A stretch of 64,000 nucleotides of DNA from Xiphophorus maculatus (taxonomy: Eukaryota > Chordata > Actinopteri > Cyprinodontiformes > Poeciliidae): assembly GCF_002775205.1 (NCBI RefSeq), contig NC_036448.1:3498572-3562571 (forward strand). Direction: 5' to 3'. The notes beneath the pieces were generated by a model. The model was not told the DNA's origin. It was given only the letters and a program-made list of their open reading frames with translations, and did not search any database. Made by a program: the position numbers and the translations under genes. Below, piece after piece: positions 30,590 through 43,145 of the stretch. Numbering within the stretch: the stretch's first letter is position 1; the number at the start of each line of letters is the position of its first letter.

Positions 30590-31000
30590 TGTTTTGATTC
30601 TTTCATGCATGTTTGAGAAATACTTTAATCTCCATGGCAACCATTCAGCTGTGTAAAACACCTAGTGCCACATTTGAGGATAAAGCTCCTCCTCAGAGCT
30701 GCAGTTCCAAGCTTCTGCAGCCTTCCCCCCCTCAGCTCCTTCAGACTAGCCAGCAGCAATTAGAAACATCTGGTGGAACTGCACATCAGCTGAGCTCATT
30801 ACACGAGCTACTTGTCAGTGAAGTGCTGGTAAAAATGTCGTTAAAGTGTTAATAGAGGAGCCATGTTGTGATGACTTCCTGAAGGCGGAGTTTCAGAAAT
30901 AATTAAGGCCTTAAACTACAAATTTAGTCAAAATTCTTTTAAGTCATGTTTTATAGCAGTGTGTCCCTGAAAAATACATAATACTGACCTTTTAATGCCC
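30590..31000 (-). mobile_element. Diverged inverted copy of the TTAA element
   Basis: It ends CATAATACTGACCTTTTAAT and contains AGGAGCCATGTTGTGATGAC, the complement of a stretch in the element at 27.95 kb. The left limit is approximate. Confidence 0.5.
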
Positions 31001-32539
31001 TGCTCAACTGCAAAGGAGAGTTAATCGAGAGGACTTCAAATCTGATTTCTCTGCTGACAAGTCTTGGTACTTCCTGGTTCCTTGTTTGAAGCTAGCATTA
31101 GCTAAATGCTCTTTAATGATTCCCATTTTGTTCTAACACCGAGTATCCATCCCTGCAGTCTGGGCAAGGTCTCTGTCTGTTTGTGGCTCCCACTTCTGAT
31201 CCTCCACTGGAAATCAGCCACTTATTTCTCAGCGAGAAGAGCCTCCACCTGCCTTCAGGGGGACCAACTAAAGCAAAAACACAAGTCGACCTTAATTCTC
31301 TGGCTCCAGTTTGAGGGTGAAAAATGTCCAGCTTCCACACAGCTGTGAAAGAGTCAAACATCTCGCCCTGCAAACAGCAGGACTCGCTAAGAGGGAGGAG
31401 AAAGCATGCTTGCCATCACATAGACCGTCAAAATTTTACAGCAAATGAGGCCTGCTGTCGTCCAGCAGATACTGAGCACATAAAAAAATAATAATAATAC
31501 AAGATAAAGGACTAATGAAGTCAAAGTATAGTCCTGACGCTCTTCCTCTGGCTGGAGGACAAACATAGATCAAGAGAAATTACTTCATAGTAAACAAGCT
31601 AAACAAAAACACATGTATTTTATGTGTGGAACCGAAACATGCCGGCTCAAAGCCATAACCCCGTTGAGTGAAATCCACCCAGACCTGGATCGTTGCAGTC
31701 CGAACCCGGACTCGGTTCGCAAACAAAATAACCCAGATTGGTCTGCTTTCATCCCAGGAGTATTTAGGATGTCTGTAAACCTTTAAGTGTGTCCTGCTTT
31801 GGTGTGTGTGATGCCTCTGATTCAATAAAGGAAACTCACTCTCAGCTGGTACTTTACCAAACACCAACACCAATCTGTCCTTGCTCTACTGTTGGGTTAA
31901 TTTGCTGATTGGTTTGTCTTTAGAGGAAATTTTCCTTTTGCTCTCCCACCCAGGGTTGATTATGCTGGAATTCAGATTTCTATGAACAACTGATTTATAG
32001 TTAGGCTACTTAATGAAACATAAAGCTGCTCTTTAATCGTCTTGTATCTTCTGCCAGTGCTCTCTGATTCCACCATCTGTCTAATGTTTTGTTTCGAATC
32101 CGCAGAGTTTTACTATGTTTTAATTATATGTGATGTTAATTATGTTTCTTTACAGACGAGGTCACAGTCTAATGGTTTAAAAAAAAACTTTGCCAACTTT
32201 CCAGAGAAGCCACCTAGCAAGAAAAAATCAACAGCAGCCGCAGCTATAATTTTCAGTTTGTAGCCTGGATGCTTTAATTGTGGGCAAAATGTTCTTGTTT
32301 TCACAAGACGAGATCAAGAGCAGATGCTCCGAGGCGGTCCTGACCCTCAAGAGCGGTTATACCAGTAACACCAACAAGGCTGCAGTTCTACACATTTCAC
32401 ACAACAAACTAGCATTAGCCACTGATCTGCAAACACTTGAATCCACAGAGTTACTGAACTCATTTGATGTGGGGTCTCCTTGGGTAATCCATTAGCCTCA
32501 GCAGGCACACTAGTAAATACTAGTTGTTTTCTTTTTTTT
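31001..32539. other. Intergenic sequence, nothing recognised
   Basis: Short frames only, no supported exon. Confidence 0.35.
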
Positions 32540-32810
32540 TTTTTTAAGGGGGCAGTGGATTTTCTTGGCACATAGAGTGACTTTATAGCACAGTCAAGTA
32601 ACTGTGCTACCTTCAGTTGGTAAAGAAATGCTGTCAAAAATAACTTCAACGAAATTTGACGCTTTGAAATGGGGTCTCTGTCTCTTTAAAAAAACTCCTA
32701 CTCCTTCTGATACTCCGTCTTCAGCATGCCACCACAACAATGTTCGTCCATCATGCCTTTTGCAAATCAAAAAACCTTTTGTCAAAGAATGACTTAGGCT
32801 TTTATTTTGG
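32540..32810 (+). mobile_element. Fragment of the TTAA element family
   Basis: It shares TGGGGTCTCTGTCTCTTTAA and the following segment with the copy at 27.95 kb, in the same orientation. Ends are eroded. Confidence 0.5.
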
Positions 32811-33100
32811 GTAGGTGATAATATGTGATCATTTATGGGTCTTCAATTGTTTCACACACACGATACTGTACAACCACTGTCAGATAGAAACAATTAAAAG
32901 CTAAAAGTAAAAAATTTAAGGTGCAACACAAGTATCCATCCAGGTTTTTGCTTTTGATTTCACTTAATTATTATTTTTCTAATCATAGGGAGCCAAAACA
33001 TCCAGTGGCTTTTACTAAAATGCAGACTTGGGTATGCCCATTTAATGAACCTGACAAAATAAAGCAACAGTTTGCAAAATCCTGCTGTTGTTGATAACAA

Positions 33101-33101
<1 letters not shown>

Positions 33102-33136
<35 letters not shown>
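33102..33136. repeat. (CA)n microsatellite
   Basis: About 17 uninterrupted CA units, followed by an A run. Confidence 0.95.
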
Positions 33137-33140
<4 letters not shown>

Positions 33141-33467
33141 AAAAAATCTAGAAAAAGAGATGGATATGTTTTGCAAGACATTTTTGTTTCAAACCTACGA
33201 TGATTCCTGAGTCACTTGTCTAAAGAAATCTGACTGCTTTTCTTATTTCATTAAAGTATTGTGTGTTTAGCTTATTACTTATTTAGCAGGTAAGCATAAA
33301 AAATAAAAGTTTTTTTAATCATAATAATAAAACAAAATACTAAAAGTTTTGTTTGTTAAATGAATTAATAGTTAAGTCACCAAAACGTCTAGTTTCATAA
33401 AACAATCATCCAACCCGATAAGGTGAACAAGGTTCAGTAGCTAAATGAGCTGTTTGGTTCTGGCAGA

Positions 33468-33776
33468 TGTGGCATACAGGCCATTTTGATGGAATAGTCG
33501 AGGTAAATTAATACTGTTTTGTGTTTATTAATACTGTTTTGTGTTTCGTTGTGTGTTATTTACTAGTGGTGTCGCAGGTTGACGTGGTTGCGGAGGGGGT
33601 CAATATCACTCCGCCGTTGCTAGGTAACGACGGTTGTGGAACGTTGGCGAGTGTGCTTTTTTTTCTAACGGCTGTTAGGAACGAGACCGCTAACGGAGTT
33701 ACTTTGTAACAATTATTAAATTAAAATGTTGCGGACTCAATCTCAATATCTCTTTTGATTGTTTGTCACCGTTACA
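33468..33776 (+). repeat. 5' LTR of the Gypsy element
   Basis: It starts TGTGGCATAC and ends CACCGTTACA (TG...CA). An exact tandem duplication of 20 bases lies at 33507-33526 and 33527-33546, near the start and so presumably in U3. Confidence 0.95.
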
Positions 33777-33780
33777 TTTT

Positions 33781-33798
33781 TGGCGAGCCAGCCCCAGG
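33781..33798 (+). other. Candidate primer-binding site
   Basis: TGGCGAGCCAGCCCCAGG starts four bases after the LTR with the TGG that pairs with the CCA end of a tRNA. The matching tRNA was not identified. Confidence 0.5.
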
Positions 33799-33862
33799 AG
33801 GAGTTTCAGCTAAAAGTAACTAATCCAAACGAGACGAACCGAAGACGGAGGAGAAACTACCG

Positions 33863-35338
33863 ATGGAGCAGCTTCAAGACGAAGTGAGCAGAACGCTGCT
33901 GATGCTAGAGAAGTCAGAGCTAATTTTAGTTTGTAAACACCTCAAGAGTGATGAACCTCCAGGAGGGTTTACTGGCCAAACTCGGCGTTCCCTCATCAGA
34001 CTAGCAGAGACCACACTGGACGATATCGGAAATGAGGAAGAACCTGAATCGTTTCAACGGTTTCTCCAGAATTTAATCACCTTCATGGAATCCTGGACGT
34101 CGGATGAGCCCAGAACACCAGAACAGACACAAGCTGACGAAGGTGAATTAAACTCACTAAAAGTCAAGTATAAGGAATTCCAGGAAGAACATAGCAAAGC
34201 CCGACAGCGCATAGAGGAGGAAATTGGGGTTTTAGAGAAGAAACTGAGCATGACAATGCATATGGAGGAGACTGAACCACACTGTGCTCCATCACCTCAC
34301 ATACCAGAAGTGACCCTCAGGCGGGAGTTTCGGATTTGTGGGCAGATTGGAGAAGCTGGTCAGAGGGATAAATTGTCCTATACAAGCCTGATCAACCAAA
34401 TTGAATCTGGGCAGAGGAAAGGATATTCAGAGACTGAGATCCTGGAAGCAGTCATACGGGCCATAAGCCCAGGGCTTCACCTGAGAGAGATGCTGGAAAT
34501 CAAAAGAGGACTGACACTGTCCACTCTGAAAATTATCCTAAAAAGCCATTTTAAAGTGGACTCTTCCTCTGACCTCCTTCATCAGCTGATGAACATCTCA
34601 CAAGATCCAAAAGAATCTGCACAGAATTTCTTATTTAGAGCTATAGAACTGAAAGAAAAAATGCTCTGGAAATCAAAAGAAGAGGATGAAAGCGAACAAT
34701 TCAGCCCAGAACTGATACAAAGGAAATTTCTGCGTTCCATAGACACCGGACTGCTAAGCGATGCAGTAAAATTCCAACTAAAACCTTACCTGACTAATCC
34801 TGCAGTATCAGATGAGGTCCTAATTGAGCGGGTGAGTGAAGCTGCAAACTTAGAGCAAGAAAGACAAAAAAAACTGAGAAAAAGTGCAGTGAGTAGGTTC
34901 CCGAAAATAAATGAACTGAGAGCTGAAGGAGGCATACATGAGTTTCAACCTCCTTCCATGGGAGAAGCTGCAACCACAAGTGAGATAGGGGACACAGTGA
35001 TGACCAAAGATGTATTGAGAGGGGCCAAGAAAAATCGAAACACAGAACAGGAAGCAGGAACAACTAAACTCATCGAAGGACTGAAGGCTGAAATGTTAGA
35101 ACTAAAGAAACTGGTGTTGGAAACAGTGGAGATTACTAAGAAACATCAGACAGAGAGAGCTACCACACACAGCTACCGCAAACCCAGAGGTTGCCCAGCC
35201 TGTCTAGAAGCACAGTCAGGGGAGAGGTGCACTCACTGTTATAAGTGTGGTCAAGGAGGACACCTTGCCAGAGGCTGCCGTCAGAACAGGGGACAGCAGG
35301 GAAACTGGACAGGGCTGCTGGGCCGGGACCCTCAGTAG
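33863..35338 (+). CDS. gag: Gypsy Gag polyprotein
   Basis: 491 codons from an ATG in good context (CGATGG), 86 bases after the LTR. An N-terminal helical region rich in Glu and Lys is followed by a capsid-like central region (about residues 150-330; a retrotransposon-type all-helical Gag fold is expected). A CCHC zinc knuckle sits at residues 459-472 ([14 protein letters not shown], spacing C-X2-C-X4-H-X4-C). Gag forms the particle and binds the RNA. The stop codon TAG at 35336-35338 lies inside the predicted frameshift pseudoknot. No damage is seen. Confidence 0.92.
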   Translation: MEQLQDEVSRTLLMLEKSELILVCKHLKSDEPPGGFTGQTRRSLIRLAETTLDDIGNEEEPESFQRFLQNLITFMESWTSDEPRTPEQTQADEGELNSLKVKYKEFQEEHSKARQRIEEEIGVLEKKLSMTMHMEETEPHCAPSPHIPEVTLRREFRICGQIGEAGQRDKLSYTSLINQIESGQRKGYSETEILEAVIRAISPGLHLREMLEIKRGLTLSTLKIILKSHFKVDSSSDLLHQLMNISQDPKESAQNFLFRAIELKEKMLWKSKEEDESEQFSPELIQRKFLRSIDTGLLSDAVKFQLKPYLTNPAVSDEVLIERVSEAANLEQERQKKLRKSAVSRFPKINELRAEGGIHEFQPPSMGEAATTSEIGDTVMTKDVLRGAKKNRNTEQEAGTTKLIEGLKAEMLELKKLVLETVEITKKHQTERATTHSYRKPRGCPACLEAQSGERCTHCYKCGQGGHLARGCRQNRGQQGNWTGLLGRDPQ

Positions 35339-35361
35339 CCCCACACAAAACACTCAGTCCC
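35299..35361 (+). promoter_or_regulatory. Programmed -1 ribosomal frameshift signal
   Basis: The slippery heptamer G GGA AAC (35299-35305) is in the correct gag phase, and pol lies in the -1 frame. A six-base spacer follows. Stem 1 then pairs 35312-35320 with 35333-35341 (nine pairs, one G-U). Stem 2 pairs GGGAC at 35325-35329 with GTCCC at 35357-35361, giving an H-type pseudoknot. The heptamer is a known retroviral type. The structure was found by hand, not by folding software. Confidence 0.85.
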
Positions 35362-38300
35362 ACCACAAACAAACCAGGCTCCCATACAGAACTTTCATCT
35401 ACCCCAACAGCTCACTACATGAATCCACGGAGCAGACAGAAACTTCTGAACCTCATAGGTAAGAGATGCATTGTTCATTGTTGGATGGATGCCACTCCAG
35501 TAGAAGCATTATGGGACACTGGTGCCCAGGCATGTCTCATTAATGAAGAATGGAGACAATTACACTTACCACACCAGCGAGTTAGACCTCTGAATGAACT
35601 ACTGGAGGTGGATACACTTATTGGGCTTGCAGCAAATCAGACACAAATTCCTTTTCTGGGCTGGGTGGAAGTGGAATTTAGACTGGGCAAAGATTCACTC
35701 TCAGCAGAACCCCTGTTGGTACCAGTACTTGTGTCAAGTGACTCCAGTGTGGCACAACAACCAATAATTGGCTACAATGTCATAGAGGAAGTGCTAGGAG
35801 ACAACACACTTAAACACAGGAAACCGGAAGTCATCCAAAATGTGTGTGGAGCCTTTGCTGTCACTGTCCAAACTGCACAGACAATTGTCAAACTAATTCA
35901 GACATCAGATAGTCAGGTTGATGTGGGTCTTGTGCACACAGGGAGAAGTCGAATCAAATTAGCAGCTGAACAAATCACCATCATCCATGTTAAAGTTAAT
36001 ACTGGAACTCAGTTCAGAGGAGAGGACCTTCTTTTTGTTCCCTCGGAGGACTCGGTGCTGCCAGAAGGTGTCAGTGTTCAGGAGGGTCTCATGACAGTTC
36101 CTACAGAAAACCCAGGATTCGTATCAATCCCAATTTCCAACACCAATAAGTATAATGTTACTCTACATCAGCGTGCAGTCCTGGGGCACCTAGAAGCAGT
36201 AAAGACAGCTTATACTGTAAATGCACAACAGTTGAACATCACTGTTGGTGAACAACAAGATGACCCTTCACACAGAACAAAGCCAGCTGCAGCTCAGTCC
36301 CTGATTATCAACAGCAAAGCAGAAAAACAGAAGCCAACACAGTGGGATCCTCCAGTTGACCTCAGCCACTTAACGGAAAGCCAAAGACAGACGGTGAGAC
36401 AGATACTGAGAGAAGAGTGTCATGCATTCGCCTATGATGAAGGTGACATAGGTTTAATTCCCTCTTTGAAACTTCAAATCACTCTGCATGACACTACTCC
36501 AGTGAAGAAAACATATATGTCAGTTCCCAAGCCATTACATCAGGAAGTTAAAGAATACCTTCAAGATCTACTGAATAGAGGCTGGATAACTCAGTCACGT
36601 TCTCCATATGCATCACCAGTGGTATGTGTGAGAAAGAAAGATGGGGGTCTGAGGTTGTGCTGTGACTACCGGGAATTAAACAAAAAATCTGTCCCTGACC
36701 GCCACCCTATTCCCCGAATCCAAGACATGCTTGATTCTCTAACTGGCAGCTCCTGGTTCTCTGTATTAGATCAGGGGAAGGCGTACCATCAAGGGTTTCT
36801 GGATGAAAAAAGTCAGCCCTTAACTGCTTTCATAACACCATGGGGTTTGTACCAGTGGATCAGAATCCCCTTCGGTTTGAGTGCTGCCCCAGCAGAGTTC
36901 CAAAGAAGCATGGAGGAATGTCTGATTGGTTTAAGAGATGTGATATGCCAGCCCTATCTGGATGACAATTTAGTTCACAGCCCAAGTTTTGAGGATCATC
37001 TCAACCACATGAGAACTGTGTTACAAAGATACCAGAAGCATGGAGTGAAGCTGAGCCCAAAGAAGTGTGAGGTGTTCAAAAGAAGAGTGAGATTTCTGGG
37101 ACGTCTTGTCTCTGGTGAGGGCTACACGATGGATCCAGCAGAAGTGGCACCAGTTCAAACTTTGAAGGAGAGAACCCCCACAACTGTAGGAGATCTGAGA
37201 AAAATGCTGGGATTTCTCTCCTATTATCGAACATATATACCCAACTTCTCCAGAATAGCTAAGCCCCTCTACCAGCTTCTGGCTAGTCCACCGGAAAATC
37301 AACCTGAAAATCCACCATCAGGAAAGCAAAAAGACAGACGGAACATCAACACTGCAAGAAATAAAGGTAACCTCCCATCAAACACTCCCATTCACTGGAC
37401 ACAGAACCATCAAGAGACAATAAACACACTTATTGACAAACTCACTGAGCCTCCCATCCTTGGGTATCCAGATCTCACCCAACCATTTATTCTGCATGTT
37501 GATGCTTCCCAGGAAGGGTTGGGAGCAGTTCTGTATCAGAGACAGAATAACAAAATGGTTGTCATCGGGTATGGATCTAGAACACTGACCCCACCTGAGA
37601 AAAATTATCACATGCATTCAGGAAAATTGGAATTTCTAGCACTCAAGTGGGCAATATGTGAAAGGTTTAGAGATTATTTGTACCATGCACCTCATTTCAC
37701 TGTATATACAGACAATAACCCCCTGACCTACATTCTCACCACAGCCAAGTTGAATGCCACAGGTCACAGGTGGGTTGCCCAACTTGCCGATTTCAATTTC
37801 ACCATTAAATATCGACCAGGCAAACACAATACAGACGCAGATGGCCTCTCTCGCATGCCACTGGACATAAATGACTTATTGCAGCAATGTACAGAAGAAG
37901 TGACTCAGGATGTGATTAGTGCTTCAATTCAGGGAGTGACTGTGCTTCAAGATGCCCCATCTGTCTGGATAACCACAGCTCACATCAATACACTGGACTT
38001 AGTAAGGGATGCCTCTTCACCTTCATTGCCTGCCCCACTAACACCAGAACAGATCAGAGAAAGTCAAAAAAAAGACCCTCTCATCAAGCGAGTCATGCAT
38101 TATAAAAGCCAAGATCAATTCCCCCCCAGAGGAGTGGTGAAAACCGAGACTGCAGATGTTAGAGTGCTCTTGAGGCAGTGGCGAAAACTATATATCAGCG
38201 ATGATGGGATCTTATACAGAAAAGCAGGACATACGTCTCAGCTAGTGTTGCCAAAAGAACATCATCCGTTAGTGTTTCGAGAATTACACAAAGAGATGGG

Positions 38301-39873
38301 TCATCTGGGGGTCGAAAGGACTCTGAATCTGATCCGAGACAGGTTTTATTGGGTCAGAATGCAGCAGGACACAGAACATTTTGTGACCCAAGTGTGTGAG
38401 TGTCTAAAGTCAAAACGACCACAGAGAGCAGCCAGAGCACCACTGATGCCAATTGTGACAACACGTCCATTCGAACTGGTTTCAATTGATTTCCTGCATC
38501 TAGAGGCCTGTAAGCAAGGCTATGAGTATATTCTGGTTATAATGGATCACTACACTCGCTTTGCACAGGCCTACCCCACAAAAAACAAATCCGCAAAAAC
38601 AGTTGTGGAAAAGCTATTTGATGACTTTGCCCTTCGCTTTGGCTTTCCGGAGAAAATCCACCACGACATGGGGAAGGAATTTGAAAACCAGTTGATGGCT
38701 CAACTGCAGAGGTGTTGTCACGTGCGAGGGTCCCACACTACCTGCTACCACCCACAGGGTAACGGACAAGTGGAGCGATTTAACAGAACCCTGCTGTCTA
38801 TGCTCCGTACGCTCACAAGTGCGCAAAAGTCTGACTGGAAAAAGTCGTTATGTAAGATGGTGCACGCATATAACTGCACCCGCAGTGACACCACCGGCTT
38901 TGCTCCATATTATCTACTCTATGGGCGATCCCCACGTCTGCCGATAGATCTCCTGTTTAACATACAGCCAAATGAAACACAGCAAAGCTATGCTGAGTAT
39001 GTCAAAGATTGGCAAAGCAGGATGCAGCAAGCCTACAAGATCGCAACCAAAACTGCCACCCGTGAATCGAACAGAGGAAAAAAAGGATATGACAAAAGAG
39101 TTTATGGAGCTGACCTGCAGCCTGGGGGGCGTGTGCTTGTACGCAACTTATCAGAGAGAGGAGGTCCTGGTAAGCTCAGATCCTTTTGGGAAGATAAAGT
39201 GCACATCATCACAAAGAGAAGAAGTGATATCAGCCCAGTATATGAAGTAGTACCAGAAGGAGGTGGCAAAAGACGTGTGCTGCATAGGAACCTCCTGCTC
39301 CCTTGTGACAGTCTGCCAATCGACAGCCCAGAAATAGACTCAAAAATGACAAAAAGGACTAAAAAGACTAAGTCGAATACATCTCCATGCCATCTTTGTC
39401 AACGAGAAGAATCTTCAGACAGTGAGATGGATGAGGAAATGGAGCTAGTGTGCCAGTTTCCTCCTGCTCAGCACAATGGTCACCGAGCTGTCAGCTTAAA
39501 CCCAGATGCTGAACCATTTACACCAGACCAGCCTGACCAAGACAACGCATCGAAAGTGAATGAATCTCAGGCTAATTGGATGAACAACATACCAGAAGAA
39601 GAAGATGGAGGCCAAGACATGGAGCTACACCAGGATCGCCCTGAGCCATCTGCAGAAACAGCTACTGAGGAAGAAGAGGATGCAGCTGTTCCACCACCTG
39701 CATTCAGCTACCCAAAGAGAGAGCGTCGCCGTCCGAGGATGCTGACCTATTATGCTTTGGGGGAGCCAACCATGGTGGAATTAGGCATTAAAGAACTACC
39801 TGTGAGTATGATCCCAACCGGTAAAGAACTTTGGCGACCCTGGGTAGTTCCAGGTGTTAAAGTACAGAGTTAA
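35305..39873 (+). CDS. pol: Gypsy Pol polyprotein (protease, RT, RNase H, integrase)
   Basis: It is open in the -1 frame from upstream of the slippery site to a TAA at 39871-39873. An in-frame ATG exists at 35245, but expression by frameshift from gag is more likely. Landmarks: aspartic protease DTGA at 35515-35526; reverse transcriptase LDQGKAYHQ and catalytic YLDD at 36955-36966; RNase H DAS at 37501 and TDNNPLTY near 37708; integrase zinc-binding H-X4-H at 38287 and 38302 with C-X-C at 38395; catalytic Asp 38488, Asp 38665 and Glu 38773, the last two 35 residues apart (DD35E). A GPY/F-like module follows near 39165. The C-terminal 170 residues are acidic, then basic, ending in a [14 protein letters not shown] tail common in fish Gypsy elements. 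All catalytic residues are present. Confidence 0.92.
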   Translation: MDRAAGPGPSVAPHKTLSPTTNKPGSHTELSSTPTAHYMNPRSRQKLLNLIGKRCIVHCWMDATPVEALWDTGAQACLINEEWRQLHLPHQRVRPLNELLEVDTLIGLAANQTQIPFLGWVEVEFRLGKDSLSAEPLLVPVLVSSDSSVAQQPIIGYNVIEEVLGDNTLKHRKPEVIQNVCGAFAVTVQTAQTIVKLIQTSDSQVDVGLVHTGRSRIKLAAEQITIIHVKVNTGTQFRGEDLLFVPSEDSVLPEGVSVQEGLMTVPTENPGFVSIPISNTNKYNVTLHQRAVLGHLEAVKTAYTVNAQQLNITVGEQQDDPSHRTKPAAAQSLIINSKAEKQKPTQWDPPVDLSHLTESQRQTVRQILREECHAFAYDEGDIGLIPSLKLQITLHDTTPVKKTYMSVPKPLHQEVKEYLQDLLNRGWITQSRSPYASPVVCVRKKDGGLRLCCDYRELNKKSVPDRHPIPRIQDMLDSLTGSSWFSVLDQGKAYHQGFLDEKSQPLTAFITPWGLYQWIRIPFGLSAAPAEFQRSMEECLIGLRDVICQPYLDDNLVHSPSFEDHLNHMRTVLQRYQKHGVKLSPKKCEVFKRRVRFLGRLVSGEGYTMDPAEVAPVQTLKERTPTTVGDLRKMLGFLSYYRTYIPNFSRIAKPLYQLLASPPENQPENPPSGKQKDRRNINTARNKGNLPSNTPIHWTQNHQETINTLIDKLTEPPILGYPDLTQPFILHVDASQEGLGAVLYQRQNNKMVVIGYGSRTLTPPEKNYHMHSGKLEFLALKWAICERFRDYLYHAPHFTVYTDNNPLTYILTTAKLNATGHRWVAQLADFNFTIKYRPGKHNTDADGLSRMPLDINDLLQQCTEEVTQDVISASIQGVTVLQDAPSVWITTAHINTLDLVRDASSPSLPAPLTPEQIRESQKKDPLIKRVMHYKSQDQFPPRGVVKTETADVRVLLRQWRKLYISDDGILYRKAGHTSQLVLPKEHHPLVFRELHKEMGHLGVERTLNLIRDRFYWVRMQQDTEHFVTQVCECLKSKRPQRAARAPLMPIVTTRPFELVSIDFLHLEACKQGYEYILVIMDHYTRFAQAYPTKNKSAKTVVEKLFDDFALRFGFPEKIHHDMGKEFENQLMAQLQRCCHVRGSHTTCYHPQGNGQVERFNRTLLSMLRTLTSAQKSDWKKSLCKMVHAYNCTRSDTTGFAPYYLLYGRSPRLPIDLLFNIQPNETQQSYAEYVKDWQSRMQQAYKIATKTATRESNRGKKGYDKRVYGADLQPGGRVLVRNLSERGGPGKLRSFWEDKVHIITKRRSDISPVYEVVPEGGGKRRVLHRNLLLPCDSLPIDSPEIDSKMTKRTKKTKSNTSPCHLCQREESSDSEMDEEMELVCQFPPAQHNGHRAVSLNPDAEPFTPDQPDQDNASKVNESQANWMNNIPEEEDGGQDMELHQDRPEPSAETATEEEEDAAVPPPAFSYPKRERRRPRMLTYYALGEPTMVELGIKELPVSMIPTGKELWRPWVVPGVKVQS

Positions 39874-40220
39874 AGACACACTGTATATAGGTTTAAGAAC
39901 TACATTTAAAAGAAAAAGACTATACTTGAATTCTCAAAAGACAGTTTATTGACTGTGCTTTCAAGACAAAAGACTGGTATCAGAAAAAAACTGTGGCTGA
40001 AATTAAGGTTCTGTTACACTAGAGAGATGATCTGAACATATTTAGAAGTATTTGTAACTGGACATTTGTAATCTAAAGTGACAATATCCTCTGTTAGTGG
40101 TGGACACTATTACAATAATATGTAATATATGTATGTAATGAATGTCATGTTAAGTACCTTACTTATAACATCACTTCCAGTAAAAGGTCTTTAAAATGTC
40201 ATAGGACATTTTTTTTTAAT

Positions 40221-40231
40221 GAGGGGGAGAG
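40221..40231 (+). other. Polypurine tract of the Gypsy element
   Basis: GAGGGGGAGAG directly precedes the 3' LTR and would prime plus-strand DNA synthesis. Confidence 0.85.
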
Positions 40232-40541
40232 TGTGGCATACAGGCCATTTTGATGGAATAGTCGAGGTAAATTAATACTGTTTTGTGTTTATTAATACTG
40301 TTTTGTGTTTCGTTGTGTGTTATTTACTAGTGGTGTCGCAGGTTGACGTGGTTGCGGAGGGGGTCAATATCACTCCGCCGTTGCTAGGTAACGACGGTTG
40401 TGGAACGTTGGCGAGTGTGCTTTTTTTTTCTAACGGCTGTTAGGAACGAGACCGCTAACGGAGTTACTTTGTAACAATTATTAAATTAAAATGTTGCGGA
40501 CTCAATCTCAATATCTCTTTTGATTGTTTGTCACCGTTACA
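40232..40541 (+). repeat. 3' LTR of the Gypsy element
   Basis: Same sequence as the 5' LTR except one extra T in the run near 40421; the tandem 20-base duplication is also present. Followed by the CAGA target duplication. Confidence 0.95.
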
Positions 40542-40545
40542 CAGA

Positions 40546-43145
40546 CAGGGCAAAACCAAACAGCTCTGCTGTCCAACCCACAAATGCATTTTTCTGATAC
40601 ATGTGTATTATATTTATCATTATTTATTACAGCAGAGTTATCCAGGACATGATCCTGGTTTGCTGACATCTGCTTGGGTTTGTTCTGGTGGAAATTCTTC
40701 CCTACTGGATTTCAACTCTGTGACGTTTCTGAAACTCAACATACTTGAACTCAAATTTTTAGACTGTTTGTGCTCTTTATTGAAAATTCCAAATAGTGGA
40801 TTTTGAACTTTCTCTGAATACCGCCATAAGCTAAAATAAAATAAAACATAACTCCAGCTAACATAGGCCACTCAGAAGACTTCCTCTTGCTTTGACTTAG
40901 ACTTTTTAAGACACAGAGTTATAGATTATTTCAGAGTTGTGTTCCTTCTCCTCTATGTAGAAATATTTTTAAGAACTGACCAGTCCAGAAGCTTTTCAGA
41001 AGAATATGATGAATTATGTTATCAGTATTGGAGGAAAACCTTGAAGAAGCTTTGGAAAAATAGTTGATCAAGCAATATTTACAATCTTCTTCTTGGAAAT
41101 AAAGATATAATTTTTTGTCAAATGTGATATACGTCTGGAAATGGGATCGCCACAGTTAAATTATGGAAGACTCAGAAATCTAAATTAAAAATCACGGTTC
41201 CTGTCACTTGGCCGCCACAGCAATAAGTATTAAGAATTCATAAATGCCAAAATGTTCTGTTGGAGTAAACGGCAAATGGGAACACAACAAAAACAGGAAT
41301 GCCCAGATGAAAAGGTGCACAAGAGGCTCCCAGACGAAGCAGACTTATTGAGTGAGACAAAAATACATCTATCTATCTTTTATGTCTGGATCAGGATTCA
41401 GGATTTCAGGGGACTGGAGCCAATCCCAGATTGGTTTTTAGCAATGAAAGACAGAAAAACAAACAAACATTGAAAGTAGGCTAGTGGGACAAAACAATTC
41501 TCTGTGCTAGCACGTCTTTTTTGGACGCAACGTGTTTTCACACTGAGCAAGTGGAGATGAAAGCTAAAGGGGAGATAAATAGAATGAGGAAAAACGACAA
41601 ACTTACTGATATTTTACAGGATCTGACCAAAAGAGCTTCTGCTTCTACAACTGGACATGAGAAATAGTGGGAAGTTAAAAAATTATATTAGACATTGAAG
41701 CATCAACAAAGAAGTTTTGTTGATGCTATCGAGATAGATAGATGGATGGATGGATGGATGGATGGATGGATGGATGGATGGATGGATGGATGGATGGATG
41801 GATGGATGGATGGATGGATGGATGGATGGATGGATGGATGGATGGAACCTGGTGGTACCCCACATTTGATTATTGTCTGCTGTAATGACAGGTTACCTAC
41901 AGTAACAGATATCTTGGTTCTGATTGGACAACGTATTGGTGGATTTGATGATGGCTGGGGTTAACCCTGGCCCCGCCCCCTAAGTGAAACAACATGTAGA
42001 TTAATTTCACAAAATGATGTTTACACATTTTCATTTTTGTAAATTATGATGATTTTCTGTTTACAACCAATGAAAAGACAATATTTAAGATTTCAGTATT
42101 ACATCAAACTAATAAAATATGTATATATTACTATGCAAAAACTGTGGGCTTAGTTAAAAGCAGCTTTAACATTTGATTAAAAGTTATTTTCAAAAGATAG
42201 TCCACATCAGTGAACATATTCTAATTTATTGATTTTAGGTATGGCTCAAATCCTGATAGTCAATGTTTTCACCTGTTATTTTAGACTCCCACACATGAGT
42301 CCTTTCTTAAAAGCTAGCAGGCATTTTTAATGTCATGGATGGCAGCTAAAAGCCTTTTCAGAGATTTATTTTGTATTTGGATATATTTCTAGTGAAGAGG
42401 CATGAAAAGGCCATTCAGTCCTACAACAGGACTAGAATGAATCAGCTCTCCTTTCAGACATAAATGTGCAAATGTTATATTGCTTCGAAAGTGTGAACAA
42501 CAAAACTTCTGCTTATTGTCCTGCTTAGGCTTTTAAGAATCACCAACATGCCTCTGGGTTCAGTAGCTTCACTCTTGGATGTACAGCACCACCTTGTGGT
42601 CATTTCCTACATGTCACCTCTGCTGATTTCAGCTGATGGATTAAGACACTAATATTCAGTCTTCAAAACAGTTACACTGAAACCGTTTTTGGATATAAAA
42701 CGATTGCAGTCAGTTAACAAACATCTTTACTTCCTCTCCTACTGATGTGCATGCAACACACTTACTCCTAGTGGCATAATCGAATTCCGAAACTAAATCA
42801 TCCACTCTGAAATCCAAGTCCTTTTAAAATATGTAAAGGTGAATAAAATTGTGAAGTTTTCATCTTTGAAGACTTGACCTACTGCAAGTAATATATTTAC
42901 TGTTCACAATCTTTGCACAGAACCTCACTTTTTAAAAAAAAAATCCCAGGTAAATCACACATTACTGCTGCTGCGCCCTGACTGTATTGTTCATCAGTGG
43001 TACAGAAAATGAAAAAAACAAAAAAACAAAAAACATTTACGTTTCAGCACATCAAGAACACTAACACAAAAAAGACTATTTCAATACATTTTCTTATATA
43101 ACTAGTTAATTTTTTTCTTTACTGATGATTCAAGATAAAAAGCTT
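40546..43145. other. Region between the Gypsy element and snx16, no gene seen
   Basis: AT-rich sequence with short frames. It contains a tetranucleotide array at 41733-41845. It may include the untranslated 3' end of the minus-strand snx16 transcript at its right side. Confidence 0.4.
41733..41845. repeat. (GATG)n microsatellite with GATA leader
   Basis: Two or three GATA units are followed by about 26 uninterrupted GATG units. The open frames on both strands here are products of the array. Such arrays often mark the 3' end of an L2-type LINE in fish, but no LINE body is recognised. Confidence 0.95.

Larger units (their letters stand above)
33464..40545 (+). mobile_element. Complete Ty3/Gypsy LTR retrotransposon
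   Basis: The order is 4-bp duplication CAGA (33464-33467), 5' LTR, leader with primer-binding site, gag, overlapping pol, purine tract, 3' LTR, CAGA (40542-40545). Pol order is protease, reverse transcriptase, RNase H, integrase, which is the Ty3/Gypsy order; no envelope-like frame exists. LTRs are 309 and 310 bp and by eye differ only in a T run (8 against 9). Both reading frames are open, so it looks recently inserted and potentially competent. It sits between the repeat-rich intergenic region and snx16, in plus orientation. Confidence 0.95.

Noticed and set aside
35245..35304. Independent start of pol at the ATG at 35245
   Set aside because: The in-phase slippery site and pseudoknot explain pol expression better, and the ATG is internal to gag.
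41683..41964. Open frames on both strands rich in MDGW or HPSI repeats
   Set aside because: They are translations of the GATG microsatellite.
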